A stretch of 64,000 bases of DNA from positions 29,846,793-29,910,792 of the forward strand of contig OZ024802.1 of assembly GCA_964017045.1 (NCBI GenBank), in the 5' to 3' direction. The translations under genes were made by a program, and so were the position numbers. Below the pieces are notes generated by a model. The model saw only the letters and a list, made by a program, of their open reading frames with translations. It did no database searches and was not told the origin of the DNA. Shown here piece by piece: positions 36,345 through 46,763 of this stretch. Source of the DNA: Omphiscola glabra. Its lineage: Eukaryota; Mollusca; Gastropoda; Lymnaeidae. Positions within the stretch are counted from its first letter, which is position 1, and each line of letters opens with the position of its first letter.

Positions 36345-36760
36345 CCACTCGGACAGCTTGACCCACTCGGACAACTCGACACATTCGGACAACTCGACAC
36401 ACTCGGACAACTCGACACGCTCGGACAACTCGACACATTCGGACAGCTTGACACACTCGGGCTGCCCGACACACTCGGACAGCTTGACACACTCGAAATG
36501 CTCGACACACTTGGGCTGCTCGACACACTCGGGCTGCTCGACATACTCGGACAGCTTGACACACTCGGACAACTCGATACATTCGGACAGCTCGACACAC
36601 TCGGACAGCTCGACACACTCGGACAGCTCGACACACTCGGACAGCTCGAGACACTCGGACAGCTCGACACACTAGGGCTGCTCGACACACTCGGGCTGCT
36701 CGACACATTCGGACAGCTCGGCTCGACACACTCGGACAGCGCGACACACTTGGACAGCAG
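36345..36760. repeat. 18-bp minisatellite, about 23 units
   Basis: The unit is CTCGACACACTCGGACAG, with ACAA, GGCT and ATTC variants. Long frames on both strands read hexapeptide repeats and are not genes. Confidence 0.96.
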
Positions 36761-36944
36761 TAGGCCTATGTCTTATATATGTTTTCTTCTGGTATGGCTG
36801 CTTCCTTTTCACAACCGACCCTCCCCCTACGAAACATGTTTGATATTTATAGTACTGAGTGATGGTTGAAATCAGGTAAAATGTTGAATTTTTTCGGATG
36901 CGACTATTATATTAATAAATAAAGAGCCACCGGTATGGTGTCGG

Positions 36945-37500
36945 ATTGTCTGTGGCCTATTGCTGAAAGGCCGCCAGGAGTGGTGTAGGACTGGCTGTAT
37001 GCCTATCGTTTAAAGACTGGCAAGTAGGGTGTAGGACTGGCTATGGACCTATTGTTTAAATGCTGGAAGATCGGGTGTAGGCCTGGATATAGGCCTATTG
37101 TTCGAAGGCTGTCAAGTAAGGTGTGAGACTGGCTGTTGGCCTATTGTTTAAAGGCGGTCAAGAGGTTGTAGGACTGGCTGTTGGCCTATTGTTTAAAGGC
37201 CGACAGGACGGGTGTAGTACTGGCTGTAGGCATATTGTTTAAAGTAGTGGTTCTCAACCTTCCTAATGCCGCGACCCTTTAATACACTTCCTAATGTTTG
37301 TGGCGACAATCCACAAAATTGTTTTCGTTGCTTCTGCTTAACTGTAGAGCATATGTGTTATCCGATGGTCTTAGGCTACCCCTGTGTCATGGTCGTTTGA
37401 CGACCCCCCAAAAGGGTCGCGATCCACAAGTTGAGAACCGCTGGTTTAAAGGCTGGTTGTAAGGTGTATGCCTGGCTGTAGTCCTATTGTTTAAATGGCG
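36945..37500. repeat. ~46-bp minisatellite interrupted by a SPIN-like element
   Basis: Units contain ggcctattgtttaaaggc and gtgtaggactggctgt. About 7 units precede and 1-2 follow the element at 37245-37443. The target duplication gtttaaag is itself part of the unit. Confidence 0.9.
37245..37443 (-). mobile_element. SPIN-like hAT element nested in a minisatellite
   Basis: Starts [T]AGTGGTTCTCAACCTTCC and ends TTGAGAACCGCTG. Perfect 8-bp flanks gtttaaag at 37237-37244 and 37444-37451. The repeat array resumes directly after it, so the minisatellite is older than this insertion. Confidence 0.96.
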
Positions 37501-37885
37501 GCCTACATTATAGGACATCAGAAATAAACTCTTTTTTAACACTTGTATTTATCAAAATACCCGGACATAGTGCTAGCATTTCCTCTCTGGTGATTAGCGC
37601 GATGCTAAATTCGGGTATGAGCAAAAATGAAGCCTTGTATTTAGAATTTTTTGGGGGCGGGGCGAAATGAGGGCCCCCCACCACCCCCCAAACCCAACCC
37701 GTTTTTCGGTTCCGATGTGACTTTGGCGCATCACAGTTTTAAACTCTTTATTTCCAGGTTTTACTTCGCCAAAAAAAACGTTTACATATTTATGTGTAGT
37801 GATTTCGGGGGGGGGGGGGGGGATGTGGTGCAAATTCATGCTCCGACGCGGGTGGCATAATGTCTTAATGTCTCGCTACTCCACT
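37501..37885. other. spacer with poly-G/poly-C tracts
   Basis: A G run of about 16 at 37807-37822. No gene recognised; overlapping frames on both strands are short. Confidence 0.4.
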
Positions 37886-37893
37886 GTCTACAC

Positions 37894-38077
37894 CAGCGGT
37901 TCTCAACCTGTGGGTCGCGACCCCTTTGGGGGTCGAATGTACCTTTCCCAGTGGTCGCCTAAGACATACTACTCTACAGTTATGAAGGAGCGACGAAAAT
38001 AATTTTGTGGTTGGGGGTCGCCACAACATGAGGAACTGTATTAAAGGGTCGCGGCATATGAAGGTTGAGAACCACTG
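37894..38077 (+). mobile_element. SPIN-like hAT element with perfect 8-bp duplication
   Basis: Starts CAGCGGTTCTCAACCTGTGG and ends TTGAGAACCACTG. Flanking gtctacac at 37886-37893 and 38078-38085 are identical, with TA at the centre. 184 bp; a small internal deletion after 'cctaagac' explains the shorter length. Confidence 0.97.
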
Positions 38078-38104
38078 GTCTACACAGACAACCTAAGTGA
38101 AGTA

Positions 38105-38265
38105 TTTAAAAGTACACTTACAGTACATCGGATGCCTACGGAAGTACTTCAACGTACACTTACAATACATGGGATGACTACGGAAGTACTTCAACGTGCA
38201 CTTACAGTACATGGGATGCCTACGGAAGTACTTCAACCTACGCTTACAGTACATGGGATGCCTGC
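38105..38265. repeat. 41-bp minisatellite, 4 units
   Basis: The unit contains ggatgcctacggaagtactt, then caacgtacacttacagtacat. Confidence 0.92.
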
Positions 38266-38347
38266 TTCAAATACTCCACCGCTGCCTTTTAAGGATGTGT
38301 AAAATATTTACGGACGCGTCCCGTGAAACGTCGCGTCGCATCTTTTC

Positions 38348-38832
38348 GTTACGCCTTGAGCTCCATATTTGTGACGCCTTGAGCTCCATAATTGTGACGC
38401 CTTGAGCTCCATATTTGTGACGCCTTGAGCTCCATATTTGTGACGCCTTGAGCTCCATATTTGTTACGCCTTGAGCTCCATATTTGTGACACCTTGAGCT
38501 CCACATATGTGACGCCTTGAGCTCCATACTTGTGACGCCTTGAGCTCCATATTTGTGACGCCTTGAGCTCCATATTTGTGACGCCTTGAGCTCCATATTT
38601 GTGACGCCTTGAGCTCCATATTTGTGACGCCTTGAGCTCCATATTTGTTACGCCTTGAGCTCCATATTTGTGACACCTTGAGCTCCACATATGTGACGCC
38701 TTAAGCTCCATACTTGTGACGCCTTGAGCTCCATATTTGTGACGCCTTGAGCTCCATATTTGTGACGCCTTGAGCTCCACATTTGTGACGCCTTGAGCTC
38801 CATATTTGTGACGCCTTGAGCTCCATATTTGA
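38348..38832. repeat. 23-bp minisatellite, about 21 units, with 184-bp higher-order repeat
   Basis: The unit is GACGCCTTGAGCTCCATATT followed by TGT. Variant units recur exactly 184 bp (8 units) apart: 'gttacgcc' at 38463 and 38647, 'catact' at 38525 and 38709. Minus-strand frames of 74-143 codons are the same 23-codon-period artefact in three frames. Confidence 0.96.
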
Positions 38833-40725
38833 ACGAGTTGAAACGGGTGGAAACGTTTTGAAATAAAAGACTACATCAAAGTTGGGACGTAACTCTGAAG
38901 TTGGCGTACAATGGCCGTAAAAGGGGCGGAAGGTAATTGATTGGTTATTTGGTTTTTTTTTTTGGGTTTTTTTTTTTTATTTGGGGTGGTGTTTTTTTTT
39001 TGTTGTGGTTTTTTAACCTTTGGTTTAAAGGTCAAGGTCGATGGTGAGATGACGATTCTTTGTGCTGATGTTTATCTGCGTACTGATTAGAATCCGTCAT
39101 TTGAAATTAACAGTGATGAGAGTGGAAGTGGAAGTGCACTTGTGTGTGTGTGTGAGAGAGCGAGAGCGTGTGTGTTTGTACGTGTGTGTGTGCGTGCAGT
39201 GGCGTAGGAAGACGGGTTGGAGGGGGGTCAGTCCTACCATGTTGGCATTTTTGCTCAAATTTTTCGTCTATGTGCGACGAGTTTTTTTTCGTTGGGTAAG
39301 TGTGGCCGGGGGTGGGGGTGGAGGGGGGGGGGCAGCAGAATTCTTGGTGCCGTTACAAGACAATGTACTTTAACTTCCGGTTTGAAGGGAGATTAATCTC
39401 AAAGTAGGTTAATGTTGTCCAGACTCTAGCAGTTCCGGGAGTGATTTGTTCATTACCTCCCCTGACGACGTAACGTAATTGCCCTGTAAATGCCCCAACA
39501 CTGCTTTAGGGCAGAATATAGACATTTTAAATTTAAAAAAAAAAAAAACACACAAAACAAATAACTAAATTCGTTGATGGCAAGCATTCTTCACCGCTCA
39601 TAAAGCAAATTTGACCCAATATGCGAGATGTTCCGAGCTACTCATGAGTATTTTGATGATGTCATCCATCGTCTGCATTAAAAATTACATCATGAAGTCT
39701 GGTAAGAAAAAAATAAATAAAATGAAAAGGAACTAAAAATTGTGCTGTTTTAATATAGTGTTGTCAATACCTTGAGTTAAGGAGATGTATGTGCTGTACA
39801 CACACGATGCGCTGTTGCATAACAGCTAATATTTGGAGTTTTGAATACAGGCTATGGGCGGCTGTGTTGTAGGGCAATCACAGGTCTCCCTAGATGGCCA
39901 TTTATTGGTAGGAGGAAGGGGGCGTAGGAAAGGAAGGTGTAGGAAATGGGGGGGGGGGGGTGAGGTCCACACAGGGCGCCAGTATTTCTCTTTATGTAAA
40001 TGACAGCAGTCTCAGCAATCTGAAAACTTTTTTTTTAAATTATTTTTTTCACGGAGTTGTTGCGGCAAATTTACAGGCGCCCCAGGGGGGTGGCAATTTT
40101 CCTAGCTGCGCCACTGCGTCTGTCGCACCACTTTACGGCTAAAGGACTCAACAAATAGGATGTAAAAATCCAATTCCATTTTCTTCTTCTTCAAACCGGG
40201 AACAATTATCGGTTTTTGAAAAAGTGCAACAGGAATTCTAGCGAACAATCACGTGATAGTAAGTTTTTAAAAAAAATGCTATTATACTCTAAGAGGAAAT
40301 CCAATTTTTTTAGTGGTTGTTGGTGGAAGAGAAAGCTTTTTTTTGTGTTTGATAAATAATAGATTTTGTTGGAGCCTGGCTTGAAAACTGTACCAAAGAA
40401 TGTAAAAGAAAAAAAGATAGAAAAAGAAAAATAGAAAGAAAAGATCATTCATTCCGGACTTACAGTTACACTTGCTTTTCGCTTGGTAACCTGGCCACAA
40501 ATCAGGTTTCTTGTATCGCGCCCCGTCTCCCCGGGGAGCTTGTTAGACAGATTTCTGTACAGTATCAACGGGACGGCGGTGGTGGATTTGACCACACAGC
40601 CATTCAGACGTTTCTAAACCAATTTTGACCAGTCCGCTAACTGTGTCAACTTGCACTTTACAAACGGTTTAGTCGCGTGACCTCTTGAAGCGTTTCTTTG
40701 ACGGCCACCTACGTACACGTTGTTA
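38833..40725. other. spacer with MITE end fragments and homopolymers
   Basis: A hAT-like left end starts at about 39198 (cagtggcgtaggaagacg), resembling the reverse complement of the right end of 40734-40911. A right-end fragment lies at about 40085-40121 (ctagctgcgccactg). No paired ends were found. Poly-T (38951-39013) and poly-G (39947-39960) tracts are present, with no gene. Confidence 0.45.
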
Positions 40726-40733
40726 CTTGATGC

Positions 40734-40911
40734 TCGTGGCGGTACTAGGGTCAGGGACACCCGGGGCGGACCAAGCTGTTTGCCGCCCCTACCCCTTTTG
40801 CTCATACACATTTAAAAAATAAAAAAAAAGCTTGGCAGAAAATGTTGATCCACAAAAGAAAATGCTGACCAGGGTGGACATCCCCCTCACCCCCCTCTTC
40901 CTACGCCACTG
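40734..40911. mobile_element. hAT-type MITE with perfect 8-bp duplication
   Basis: Left end tcgtggcggtactaggg and right end cttcctacgccactg are imperfect inverted repeats. The flanking 8-mers cttgatgc at 40726-40733 and 40912-40919 are identical. 178 bp. Sequences like its right end lie at 8700-8815 and, inverted, at 39198. Confidence 0.9.
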
Positions 40912-40919
40912 CTTGATGC

Positions 40920-41182
40920 TTAGCCATTCGGACAATGCACGCAGTTATTTTAGGTGTATTGTGATATTTCGCTACATCCTCTGTACACTGACTTACGCGT
41001 TGAGCTACCAAATTGTTGATCTCTAATGTGTCCTGTGTTGTCCATTATGTGCCATATCTTTAAGTCGTAGTAATTGGGTGCAGTGTGTCGTAAGTGGTCA
41101 TGTGTCGGTAATGATGAAGAATTTATGAGATGTTTATATATATATTATTATATATAATATGTATTCCAGAGATTGTGTAGGG
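40920..41182. other. spacer
   Basis: No feature recognised beyond a short TA-rich palindrome near 41135-41160. Confidence 0.35.
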
Positions 41183-41390
41183 CAGGCCTGCACATCATAG
41201 GGCCCGCCAGGACCTACTTGACGGCCCTCGAGGTAACGAAATATTCTTCATTATTACTATTTTCTGAATAGCTTTCGCCCCTGTCCTAGTATCTTTCAGC
41301 CCGCACAAGTTTTTCATAGAGTATTTCGGCCCGCACAAGTTTTTCATAGAGTATTACGGCCCGCACAAGTTTTTCATAGAGTATTGCGGA
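41183..41390. mobile_element. hAT-type MITE remnant with internal triplication
   Basis: Starts caggcctgcacatcatag and contains 'ggcccgc' motifs, like the reverse complement of the complete element at 63622-63839. A segment of about 29 bp (ggcccgcacaagtttttcat plus agagtatt) is repeated three times (about 41300-41386). The right terminus is lost into a GA microsatellite. Confidence 0.8.
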
Positions 41391-41490
41391 GAGAGAGAGA
41401 GAGAGAGAGAGTAAAGAGATTATAAGAGTGAGAGAGACAGCGAGAGAGTAAAGAGATTAAAAGAGTGAGAGAGAGGAGGGGAGAGTAAAT
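41389..41490. repeat. GA microsatellite, interrupted
   Basis: GA runs at about 41389-41411 and GAGA-rich imperfect copies of 'gagtaaagagatta' to about 41490. Confidence 0.9.
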
Positions 41491-41770
41491 GACTGATGCA
41501 AGGGTATTTGGTTTTTGTGGGGGTGGGGAGGGGGGGGGTTCTACTCAGTGGGCAAAATGATGACTTTTTAAAATCTTTTTTTTAAGCAACAAACCCTTTT
41601 AAGATAATCTCTTATAAAAGACTTACATTTTTTATCGTGACTTTACTGTATGTATTTAGGTGTATGTATTTATGTTTTTTGTGTGTGTACGTCTGTGTAT
41701 GTGTGTTTTCTATTTTATCACATACCGTTTATAATCATAACATTTTTCAACATTAAATATTTTATTAAGC
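41491..41770. other. spacer with poly-G and GT-rich tracts
   Basis: No gene recognised. Confidence 0.35.
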
Positions 41771-41771
41771 T

Positions 41772-42150
41772 TTAAAGCTGGCCATTAGTACATTGTTATG
41801 TAGCGTGGCCAATAGTACATTGTAATCTAGCGTGGCCAATAGTACATTGTAATGTAGCGTGGCCAATAATACATTGTAATCTAGTGTGGCCAAAAGTAAA
41901 TTGTAATCTAGCGTGGCCAATAGTAAATTGTAATCTAGCGTGGCCAATAGTACATTGAAATGTAGTGTGGCCAATAGTACATTGTAATCTAGCGTGGCCA
42001 ATAGTACATTGTAATGTAGCGTGGTCGATAGTACATCTTAATATAGCGCGACTAATAGTACATTGTAATGTAACGTGGCCAATAATACATCTAAATATAG
42101 CGTGGTCGATAGTACATCTTAATAAAGCGTGGCCAATAGTACATCAAGGC
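41772..42150. repeat. 27-bp minisatellite, about 14 units
   Basis: The unit is ACATTGTAATCTAGCGTGGC followed by CAATAGT. The right end changes to 'acatcttaatatagcgtgg' variants. The unit length is divisible by three, so both strands keep short frames open. Confidence 0.95.
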
Positions 42151-42405
42151 TCGCAACCGTACATGGCGGAATAAGAACAACAAGGGCACAAAAGAAAGGA
42201 AATCTGAAATTTCGACAAAAATTAATTGGAAGAAATGGTAAAATACGACTAAAGACTTTGGCTAAAATCAGAATTTATGTCTTCGGATAGGTATTATTTC
42301 TTTAGTAGCATGATACAATGAAGCTACAGCTCCTTCCACTGACATTATGGATTATGCCCAATACACTTGATAATTGGCTCCTGCAACTAATGGGTCGCCG
42401 ACCCA
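42151..42405. other. spacer
   Basis: Nothing recognised. Confidence 0.35.
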
Positions 42406-42409
42406 ATGT

Positions 42410-42615
42410 CTTGCTGCGTGCTTTAACAGTGATGAGAGTTGCGTGCTGTAACAGTGATGAGAGTTGCGTGCTGTAACAGTGATGAGAGTTGCGTGCTATA
42501 ACAGTGATGAGCGTTGCGTGCTATAACAGTGATGAGAGTTGCGTGCTATAACAGTGATGAGAGTTGCGTGCTATAACAGTGATGAGAGTTGCGTGCTATA
42601 ACAGTGATGAGAGTT
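42410..42615. repeat. 25-bp minisatellite, about 8 units
   Basis: The unit is GTTGCGTGCTATAACAGTGA followed by TGAGA. Homogeneous apart from GTAA/ATAA. Confidence 0.95.
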
Positions 42616-42689
42616 CCCGAGCTGCTTAACGGGCAGCAGTAAAATCTCTCGCACACTTTCTTATTTTTGGAATGTTTTCTTCCAATTGT

Positions 42690-42765
42690 ACTCCTGGATA
42701 CACTGGAACGCTGTGAGAATGCTCAAATAGCAAGCGCTATAGAAGTACTCAATCAGTCAATCAAA
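42690..42765 (+). mobile_element. SINE 3'-end fragment
   Basis: Contains aatagcaagcgctatagaag and then actcaatcagtcaatcaa, matching the 3' end and tail of the SINE at 30357-30690. Confidence 0.75.
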
Positions 42766-43193
42766 CTACATTACTATTCTCATGACCCACCCGCTTTTAC
42801 ACCGCAGATTTATTTCGTCAACTATTTCAGAAAAAACAAAATGAAATATTACGCACCAAACGCACTTGCGATATTATTTTCAAACAATCTCATTTAGCGC
42901 AGTTATCGGGAATTTTATTTCGTGAGATTTATATAATCATATTTTCTTCAACTTCTCCTTGAAAAAAAGAAACGGAAAAAAAAAAAAACTTATTTTAGTG
43001 ATTTGGTGTTGGCGGTGGGGGCTGAAAATTGGACAGAATGTTTTGCCATCAGCAACGGGTCTATGTGACTAGTTTCAGCTCGCTCGGTTGACGTGCACTT
43101 CGCTGTCTGAAGATTTCGCGAGCCAGTCCCCTACAATAGCGAAGTTCTTATAAAGGGTTTTTTAACAAAAAGATTTCTCTATGTGTCTTAAAA
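42766..43193. other. spacer
   Basis: Sequence near 42780-42900 (acccaccagc/catttatttt words) resembles 63345-63440, so it may be an undescribed dispersed repeat. Nothing coding. Confidence 0.35.
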
Positions 43194-43201
43194 GTATAGA
43201 T

Positions 43202-43399
43202 CAGTGGTTCTCAACCTTCTTAACGCCGCGACCCTTTAATACAGTTCCGCATTTTGTGGCGACACCCCAACCATAAAATTATTTTCCTTGCTACTTCATA
43301 ACTTTAGGGTGTATGTTATTTCCGATGGTCTTAGGTGACCCCTGGGAAAGGGTTATTCGACCCTCAAAGGGGTCGCGACCCACAGGCTGAGAACCGCTG
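43202..43399 (-). mobile_element. SPIN-like hAT element, reverse orientation
   Basis: Starts CAGTGGTTCTCAACCTTC and ends TGAGAACCGCTG. Flanks gtatagat (43194-43201) and gtatagag (43400-43407) differ at one base and have TA at the centre. 198 bp. Confidence 0.96.
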
Positions 43400-43740
43400 G
43401 TATAGAGCTACGTGATTTGTCAGCGTAAGCAGAATTAAAAACTAAAAGAACTCAATTTTCTGTAGTTTTAGTACAGACTACGATTAAAGCTTTTAAAAGA
43501 AATTATACTAATTTGGATGAATAAATATAGATCTAGTCTTCTAGTCTTGTGATTATCGGAGATTGTGTGTGTGGGGGGGGGGGGAGTGGGGGGGTCGGTA
43601 GATAAAAGATTGTCTGCAATTGACGGTCGGCAGCACGTGGTATCCAGCAGTGCGCAGGCGGCTCTTGTCTGAAACAGATGAATATGAGTGGGGGTGGGGG
43701 TGGTGTGGTGGGCCTCGGGTGATAGGCCGTGGATGGCGGT
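43400..43740. other. spacer with GT/poly-G tract
   Basis: Poly-G near 43572-43584; no gene. Confidence 0.35.
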
Positions 43741-43744
43741 CAGG

Positions 43745-44168
43745 TGAAAGTGGACAGTAGAATATGGACAGTAGAATATGGACAGTAGAATGTGGACAGT
43801 AGAATGTGGACAGTAGAATGTGGACGGTAGAATGTGGACGGTAGAATGTGGACGGTAGAATGTGGACGGTAGAATGTGGACGGTAGAATGTGGACGGTAG
43901 AATGTGGACAGGAGAATGTGGACAGGAGAATGTGGACAGGAGAATGTGGACAGTAGAATGTGGACAGTTGAATGTGGACAGTAGAATGTGGACAATAGAA
44001 TGTGGACAGGAGAATGTGGACAGGAGAATGTGGACAGTAGAATGTGGACAGTAGAATGTGGACAGTAGAATGTGGACAGTAGAATGTGGACAGTAGAATG
44101 TGGACAGTAGAATGTGGACAGTAGAATGTGGACAGTAGAATGTGGACAGGAGAATGTGGACAGGTTTA
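43745..44168. repeat. 14-bp minisatellite, about 30 units
   Basis: The unit is GGACAGTAGAATGT, with GGT/GGA/GTT variants clustered in blocks. The 14-bp unit without stops on the minus strand contributes to a 565-codon frame (43553-45250) that is not a gene. Confidence 0.96.
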
Positions 44169-44224
44169 CGGTAGACCCTAAATGGCGGGCAGCAGTGCGG
44201 TGGTACCAAGGGGCGTAGAGTCAG

Positions 44225-45222
44225 CTGAAATCGGGGAACACATGGGTGGAGACAGATGGGTGGAGATAGATGGGTGTAGACAGATGGGTGGAGACAGATG
44301 GGTGGAGACAGATGGTTGGAAACAGATGGTAGGAAACAGATGGGTGGAGACAGATGGTGGGAAACAGATGGTGGGAAACAGATGGGTGGAGACAGATGGT
44401 GGGAAACAGATGGTGGGAAACAGATGGGTGGAGACAGATGGGTGGAGACAGATGGTGGGAAACATATGGGTGGAGACAGATGGTGGGCAACAGACGGTGG
44501 GAAACAGATGGTGGGAAACAGACGATGTGAAACAGATGGCAGACAACAGACGGTGGGCAACAGATGGTGGGAAACAGATGGCGGACAACAGACGGTGGGA
44601 AACAGATGGCGGACAACAGACGGTGGGCAACAGATGGTGGGCAACAGATGGCGGACAACAGACGGTGGGAAACAGATGGCGGACAACAGATGGTGGGCAA
44701 CAGACGATGTGAAACAGATGGCGGACAACAGACGGTGGGCAACAGACGATGGGGAACAGATGGCGGACAACAGATAGTTGGGAAACAGACGATGGGAAAC
44801 AGATGGTGGACAAAGGGTGGTGGACAACAGATGGTGGGGGGCAACAGACGATGGCGGACAACACATGGTGGGCAACAGATGGCGGACAACAGATGGTGGG
44901 CAACAGATGGCGGACAACAGATGGTGGGCAACAGACGATGGGAAACAGATGGTGGACAACAGGTGGTGGACAACAGATGGTGGGCAACAGACGATGTGAA
45001 ACAGATGGCGGACAACATACGGTGGGCAACAGACGATGGGGAACAGGTGGCGGACAACAGATGGTGGGCAACAGACGATGGGAAACAGATTTTGGACTAC
45101 AGGTGGTGGAAACAGATGGTGGGCAACAGATGGTGGGTAACAGACGATGGGGAACAGATGGCGGACAACAGGTGGTGGACAACAGATGGTGGGCAACAGA
45201 CGATGGGAAACAGATGGTTCGC
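44225..45222. repeat. 14-bp G/A-rich minisatellite, about 70 units
   Basis: Units such as acagatggtgggaa, cagatggcggacaa and cagacgatgggaaa. Several frames on both strands stay open for 70-350 codons and read the same short peptides in shifted registers. It has the same 14-bp period as its left neighbour, and both units begin GACAG. Confidence 0.95.
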
Positions 45223-45372
45223 ATGTCGATGCAAATGATTTAAATTTCAATTCATTGATGTATTTCTATTGGAGTCCCCGTGGCGTATAAAATAAGGGTC
45301 GACAGAATGTATTGTTGGGGAGACTTACAATAGAAGGTGCAGAAGAAAGTGTAGTCCATACAGTGTTTCCTA

Positions 45373-45545
45373 AACTTCATATTCCAGTACTATTTTGATT
45401 GCTGGACGGCAGAGGGCCCCCCCCCCCAGCCATATTCCAGTACTATTTTGATTGCTGGGACGCAGAGTGCCTCCCAGCCATATTCCAGTACTATTTTGAT
45501 TGTTGGACGGCAAAGTGCCCCCCCCCCCCCCCAAGCCATATTCCA
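45373..45545. repeat. ~55-bp tandem repeat with poly-C, 3 units
   Basis: The unit contains catattccagtactatttt, then gattgctggacg, ending in a poly-C tract of variable length. The left border (acagtgtttcctaaactt) resembles a hAT MITE end, but no matching right end is present. Confidence 0.88.
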
Positions 45546-46763
45546 GTACTTTTAAGAATACTATGGAAGCCCGACACGAGGGGTAATGACTCTGATGAAA
45601 CGCGTGTTTTATGCAAATCTCGGCGAGGGCTCTTTTGAATAGTTCCCTCGGTACTGTCGTCTGCTGACTTGAAGGGACTTAGCCCCGGGATTACCGTTCA
45701 CTTGTGGCCGCGCGCGTGCACGGACAGCCGGTGGTGGACAGTCGAGACCAGAAATATCCCTTTTTTTTTTTTGGTCAAATTTTTCCTTCTCATCTCCAGG
45801 AGAATTATCGTGTTGATAAGAAAAGGGGTGTGGCCGTAATGGATCATTTATCTTATCTGTGGGTATGATGGGAGACAACTGGTGGGGTGGAATGACCGAG
45901 TAAGAGTTGTCTTTATTACCCTAGCACTTTTCTCCCCCGTCCATATTTGTCGTTATTTATTGTGCTAGGAATGACCCTCGGAAAGAAGTGTCTCGTGGTA
46001 TTGAGAACACCTTTAGCTCGGCCGTAATGGAAGACAAACGTGAGAGATTTATAGATTTATTTCCGTAACTTTTTGTTTTTCGTGGTTTGGGGGGGGGGGG
46101 GGCGCGATTTCCGGGCTGTATTAAGCGATCCCATTAACATCGTGCCCTGCTCTGTACAAAATTACAACTCACACCCAAGATCTCAACATTAATTTATTAA
46201 GGAGCAGCGAAAAACTCTAATAACAAGGATTTTTCAGGACTGAAAACAAATATTTACATGTATTTTTAATCATTAAAAGTATTTCATGTTATTTTATCTT
46301 ATCTTATTTTATCTTATCTTATCTTATCTTTGGATCAGCGTCCGTCACATTAAGTTTGCAGCAACGATGAAACAAAACATTAAAAGTGAAACTACTTTTC
46401 TAAGAGTTACTCATTTACTTTACTCGTTCAGATTACTGCTACAAGGCACCACCTCTCCCCCCTTCCTATGCCCCTGCATTGATGCCATTCTCTGTTTAGT
46501 GACTTCGGCGAAGCAAGTCCAGTGTGTATTCAATTAGTTAATATGTTAATGAAAAATGCGAATTTATATTATATATAAATTTCACAAGGGAAGCTACTTT
46601 GATTGTTTAATTTTAACAGTGTGTTGTTAACTAAATGTTTTGTTTTTGATTGGTATGCCTAACTTGGAATAAGTTTGCCTAGTAAGTATAAGTTAGCTTA
46701 GTTGCTGATTTCTTGATCATATAGTATTTTTGTTTGGCAATTTATTTTTACTAAATAATACAG
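45546..46763. other. spacer with TTATC microsatellite
   Basis: CpG-bearing stretch at 45650-45760, a poly-G run at 46089-46102 and a TTATC pentamer run at 46287-46330. A right-end-like 'ccttcctatgcccctg' at 46461-46476 resembles the MITE at 40734-40911. No gene. Confidence 0.4.

Noticed and set aside
43468..45250. 565-codon minus-strand frame and several others on both strands
   Set aside because: Spans two 14-bp arrays, with competing frames of similar length on the opposite strand.
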